This document shows positions 61,204 to 64,000 of a stretch of 64,000 nucleotides of DNA, piece by piece. Source of the stretch: Clavelina lepadiformis (lineage: Eukaryota; Chordata; Ascidiacea; Aplousobranchia; Clavelinidae); NCBI RefSeq assembly GCF_947623445.1, contig NC_135243.1, positions 20,902,479 through 20,966,478 on the forward strand, written 5' to 3'. Position numbers and translations under genes: made by a program. Each line of letters opens with the position of its first letter. The first letter of the stretch is position 1. The notes beneath the pieces were generated by a model that worked only from the letters and a program-made list of their open reading frames with translations, made no database searches and was not told the DNA's origin.

Positions 61204-64000
61204 CTTTATAACAGCAATTGTGTAGAATATGGCTTTAATTGTTATTTGAAGCAGTTAAGGAACACACAACAGCTTATTAAGGATTGTAGGTTCAAGTATC
61301 GCAAACCACCGGATTTCGATGTAGGGGAATTACCGATATCAATAGAAATATCCATCGTCCATAGACTCCTCTGTCGCTGTTAGCGCTGCCGAGGGGCTGA
61401 TTGCAAAGTTTACTCTGTTCAATGATGCCACAAAAAACTCCATAAGCCGCGGCTTACAATCGAGTAAATACGTTGCAAAATAAACGTACACGGTGAGCCA
61501 GTTTGAGGTGAAGTTTATCAGACGTAAACGACAAGAATCCTAGATTGGTTCTCGCGTTCCACAAACACATTTTCTTTTTCCTAAAATACGATAATTATGC
61601 AAGATCGCTATGATCCGAGTGCCGCTGTACTTTTTCATAAATTCATGGTTGTTCAATTTCGTTAACAAAAGTTGAAGGTATAAGACATGCTAAAAGGCAC
61701 GCAGTGGCACTGACCAATTGTCCAAATAGCATAAGAGAAACAAAAGCTCAGCTTTTACCGTGGAAGCAAAATGAAATCGTGGCTTAATTTACCAACTGGC
61801 CTAACTTTGTACGGAGACCAAATCAATATTTTTTGAATAAACCGCATCGTTCATCTGCATTGACTGTTTTAGGAATAAAGTTTATTAACGAGAGAGTTAC
61901 ATGTGTTATTTCGTGGATACAAATAAGCGAAATGGTCATGTGAATTGGAATGAGATGCCATACCATACTTTGTACAATCTAAAATTAGTATCTGGAGACG
62001 TGTTTACGACTTAAAAGCAAACACAATAGTATCACAAAGTGTTCTCCATCCGTGCAAAGTATCAAAGCCAAGATGATTATTAAAAATACCACCAGCTTGC
62101 TGTGGTGAAGATTAGAATTAACTTCATTGTTTTGAGATGACGATTTTTAATTTTGTTTATTTTTAAAATTGAATTATTTTTCCACGTCTTGAGTTGCACG
62201 TTGGTATGAACACTGCAACAGTTTGTGCTAAAACCGCAGAATATGCGAATGATGCAAACTTCAAATAATGCAGTTGCCTGAGTTTAGCAGAGCACTGACG
62301 ATATCATTTCAAGAAGCAAAGTTTTATTTTGTTGAGCAAATAAATGTTTCGAAACGCCTATAAGGTTGTCAAACGTATGTGATGCCAGTAATAAAAAGGG
62401 TTAAATATTAACGCTTTAGCAGACTTTCAACCTCCGTCGCGAGCAAAAATTGTATTGCGTATAGCTTAACTAGTGGAGAGGATATCTGGTATCCCAAACT
62501 ATATGACGTGAAGCAGAATAAAACGTTTTAAGGCTGTATCGCTTACACAAACGTACGTTCATGCAATGTAATGATATATGAATATACGGTTGTACGTATA
62601 ATCTTTATTTGAAACACAATCTTTGGTTCTGTGATATTGAGTAACTACAAGTGGCTAAAGTTTGTACAATATTAAGCAAGTGATGGCAACTGACCAGCGT
62701 CAGAGTTAGTAACTATTATGTAGGACGAACAAACATTTACTTCAAGACCGTTTCAGGATATTATTTTACTTTCTAATCTAGTAATTTGTAGATTGTATCG
62801 ATACAATTAAACACCTGTTTAAGGTTTTTACTGTTCGGTGTTCATTTGGTTCATATAAGAAAGCAAGATGGCATGGCAGAAAGTAAGTCGGGGTCGTGGA
62901 GTAAAAGTCTTGTTTGATGGTGCATTTTTTCCACTTTGTGCATTTATTTGTGCAAGAGTGGTTTGTCAATTTTTTGATAATTTTTTTCTTGTTATTTGAA
63001 TTATCCTGTATTTTTAGCGAATTTTACGACTTATATACTGTACATTGTGTACATGGAAGCGTTAATTTGCGTAAGTTACTTCTAAGCAACCAGCCTGCAA
63101 CAAATATTGAGCAACACACGTATAAACTCATCAGGTTAAACTTCATGTTTTAATTTTGCAACAAAGTGACATGGCGTTTGTTTAACGGAAAATGGCGTTT
63201 GTTTGACGTCATGTTTTTAACATTTTGTTAGTTACGGAGAAAACGTGTAGCAAAAAAAAGTTAACTACAGTATATAAAAACGATTTTTGAAAATTTATTC
63301 TATTTTGTAATCGTTATTATTACACCAATACCTTCTGTTAGCATTCTTGGTTCAGTATCCATTATTCACAGACATGTAAACGCTTTACGATCGCAGAACT
63401 ATATGCTTACTCGTTGATCATTTACGCGGACAGTAAACAATGAACTGATTGAATTGGATGTATGATAAATTGTTATTAATAACTCACTTAAATCAGTATG
63501 GTATGAATGTTGTTTGCGTTATATCATTATATAATATTTACCTTTTGATGGAAATATAAACATTTCAAATGAGTGTTATTTTACTGAATTAGCTAGGTGC
63601 ACATTGGTGCAGTAAAATATTAACTCGGATTGACATGAGAAACGGTTTAGTTACCAGTTTAAAGACGACGTCAGTTAAAAGAGCAGTTCACTCATATGAG
63701 CTTGTTTACTAAAATCTTCTATAGTTGGCAGAACGTCATGTACGTCGGATCTGCGATAACCAGTGTTAATGTTAGAAAACAGCATGAAAGCAAATGTGCG
63801 TTTGATGTGTTTTAAGTAAAAGCAATTTAAACCAGTTGTTGAATGTTTTATTGGTGAAAGAGCATGTAGTATAGAGCAAGGCAGTAACAGCTAAAAACGA
63901 TAAAAAGCAGTGCAACGTTTGCAAACATAACGAATAACAATAGGACATTTGTTTATAATTACAACTTCTCTATTTTACTTTTACTGTAGAGCACAAATCA
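61204..64000. other. Stretch with no supported feature
   Basis: Beyond the end of the right arm I see no exon set, RNA gene, terminal inverted repeat or recognisable protein motif. Short open frames occur, as expected in AT-rich DNA. Confidence 0.5.

Overview
The window is AT-rich animal DNA: spliced genes with GT-AG introns, conserved intron phases and many short DNA-transposon remnants. Two gene types dominate: kelch-repeat genes and small secreted cationic peptide precursors. The precursor layout (signal peptide, basic aromatic core, acidic tail), compact genes and kelch multiplicity suggest a marine invertebrate, perhaps an ascidian. That placement is an inference and is not certain.

1-4.5 kb: a kelch-like (BTB-BACK-kelch) gene, 12 exons, complete except perhaps its very 5' end. 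10.2-16.1 kb: an 11-exon gene in which a TIR domain and a linker replace BTB-BACK, while the kelch exons keep nearly the same lengths and phases as in the first gene. 19.3-22.0 kb: a small spliced gene not recognised. 22-31 kb: gene-poor, with a tandem duplication and hAT-like elements.

31-54 kb: three three-exon genes for an apparently undescribed family of secreted peptides of 93-96 residues (31.3 kb +, 36.4 kb -, 53.3 kb +). They share exon phases, a WK-YY core, a WRCxCI motif, a Cys-containing third exon and a PE-V-Y/F acidic tail. Two share a TATA box, a 5'UTR intron and 3'UTR sequence. A relic of a further 3' end lies near 34.4 kb.

41.5-61.2 kb: a large imperfect inverted duplication (arms 41.5-51.6 and 54.9-61.2 kb). 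Each arm carries a decayed copy of a kelch-like gene, and the third peptide gene sits in the spacer. The left copy keeps BTB exons but has lost a BACK exon and has a stop. The right copy keeps that BACK exon but has lost BTB and is frameshifted. Part of the duplicon also flanks the 36.4 kb peptide gene, so peptide genes and flanks appear to have been copied together.

Mobile DNA is mostly non-autonomous: two Mutator-like elements with array-like ends and 9-bp target duplications, several pogo/Tigger-like and hAT-like elements, and unclassified inverted-repeat elements. No tRNA, rRNA or CRISPR array was seen.
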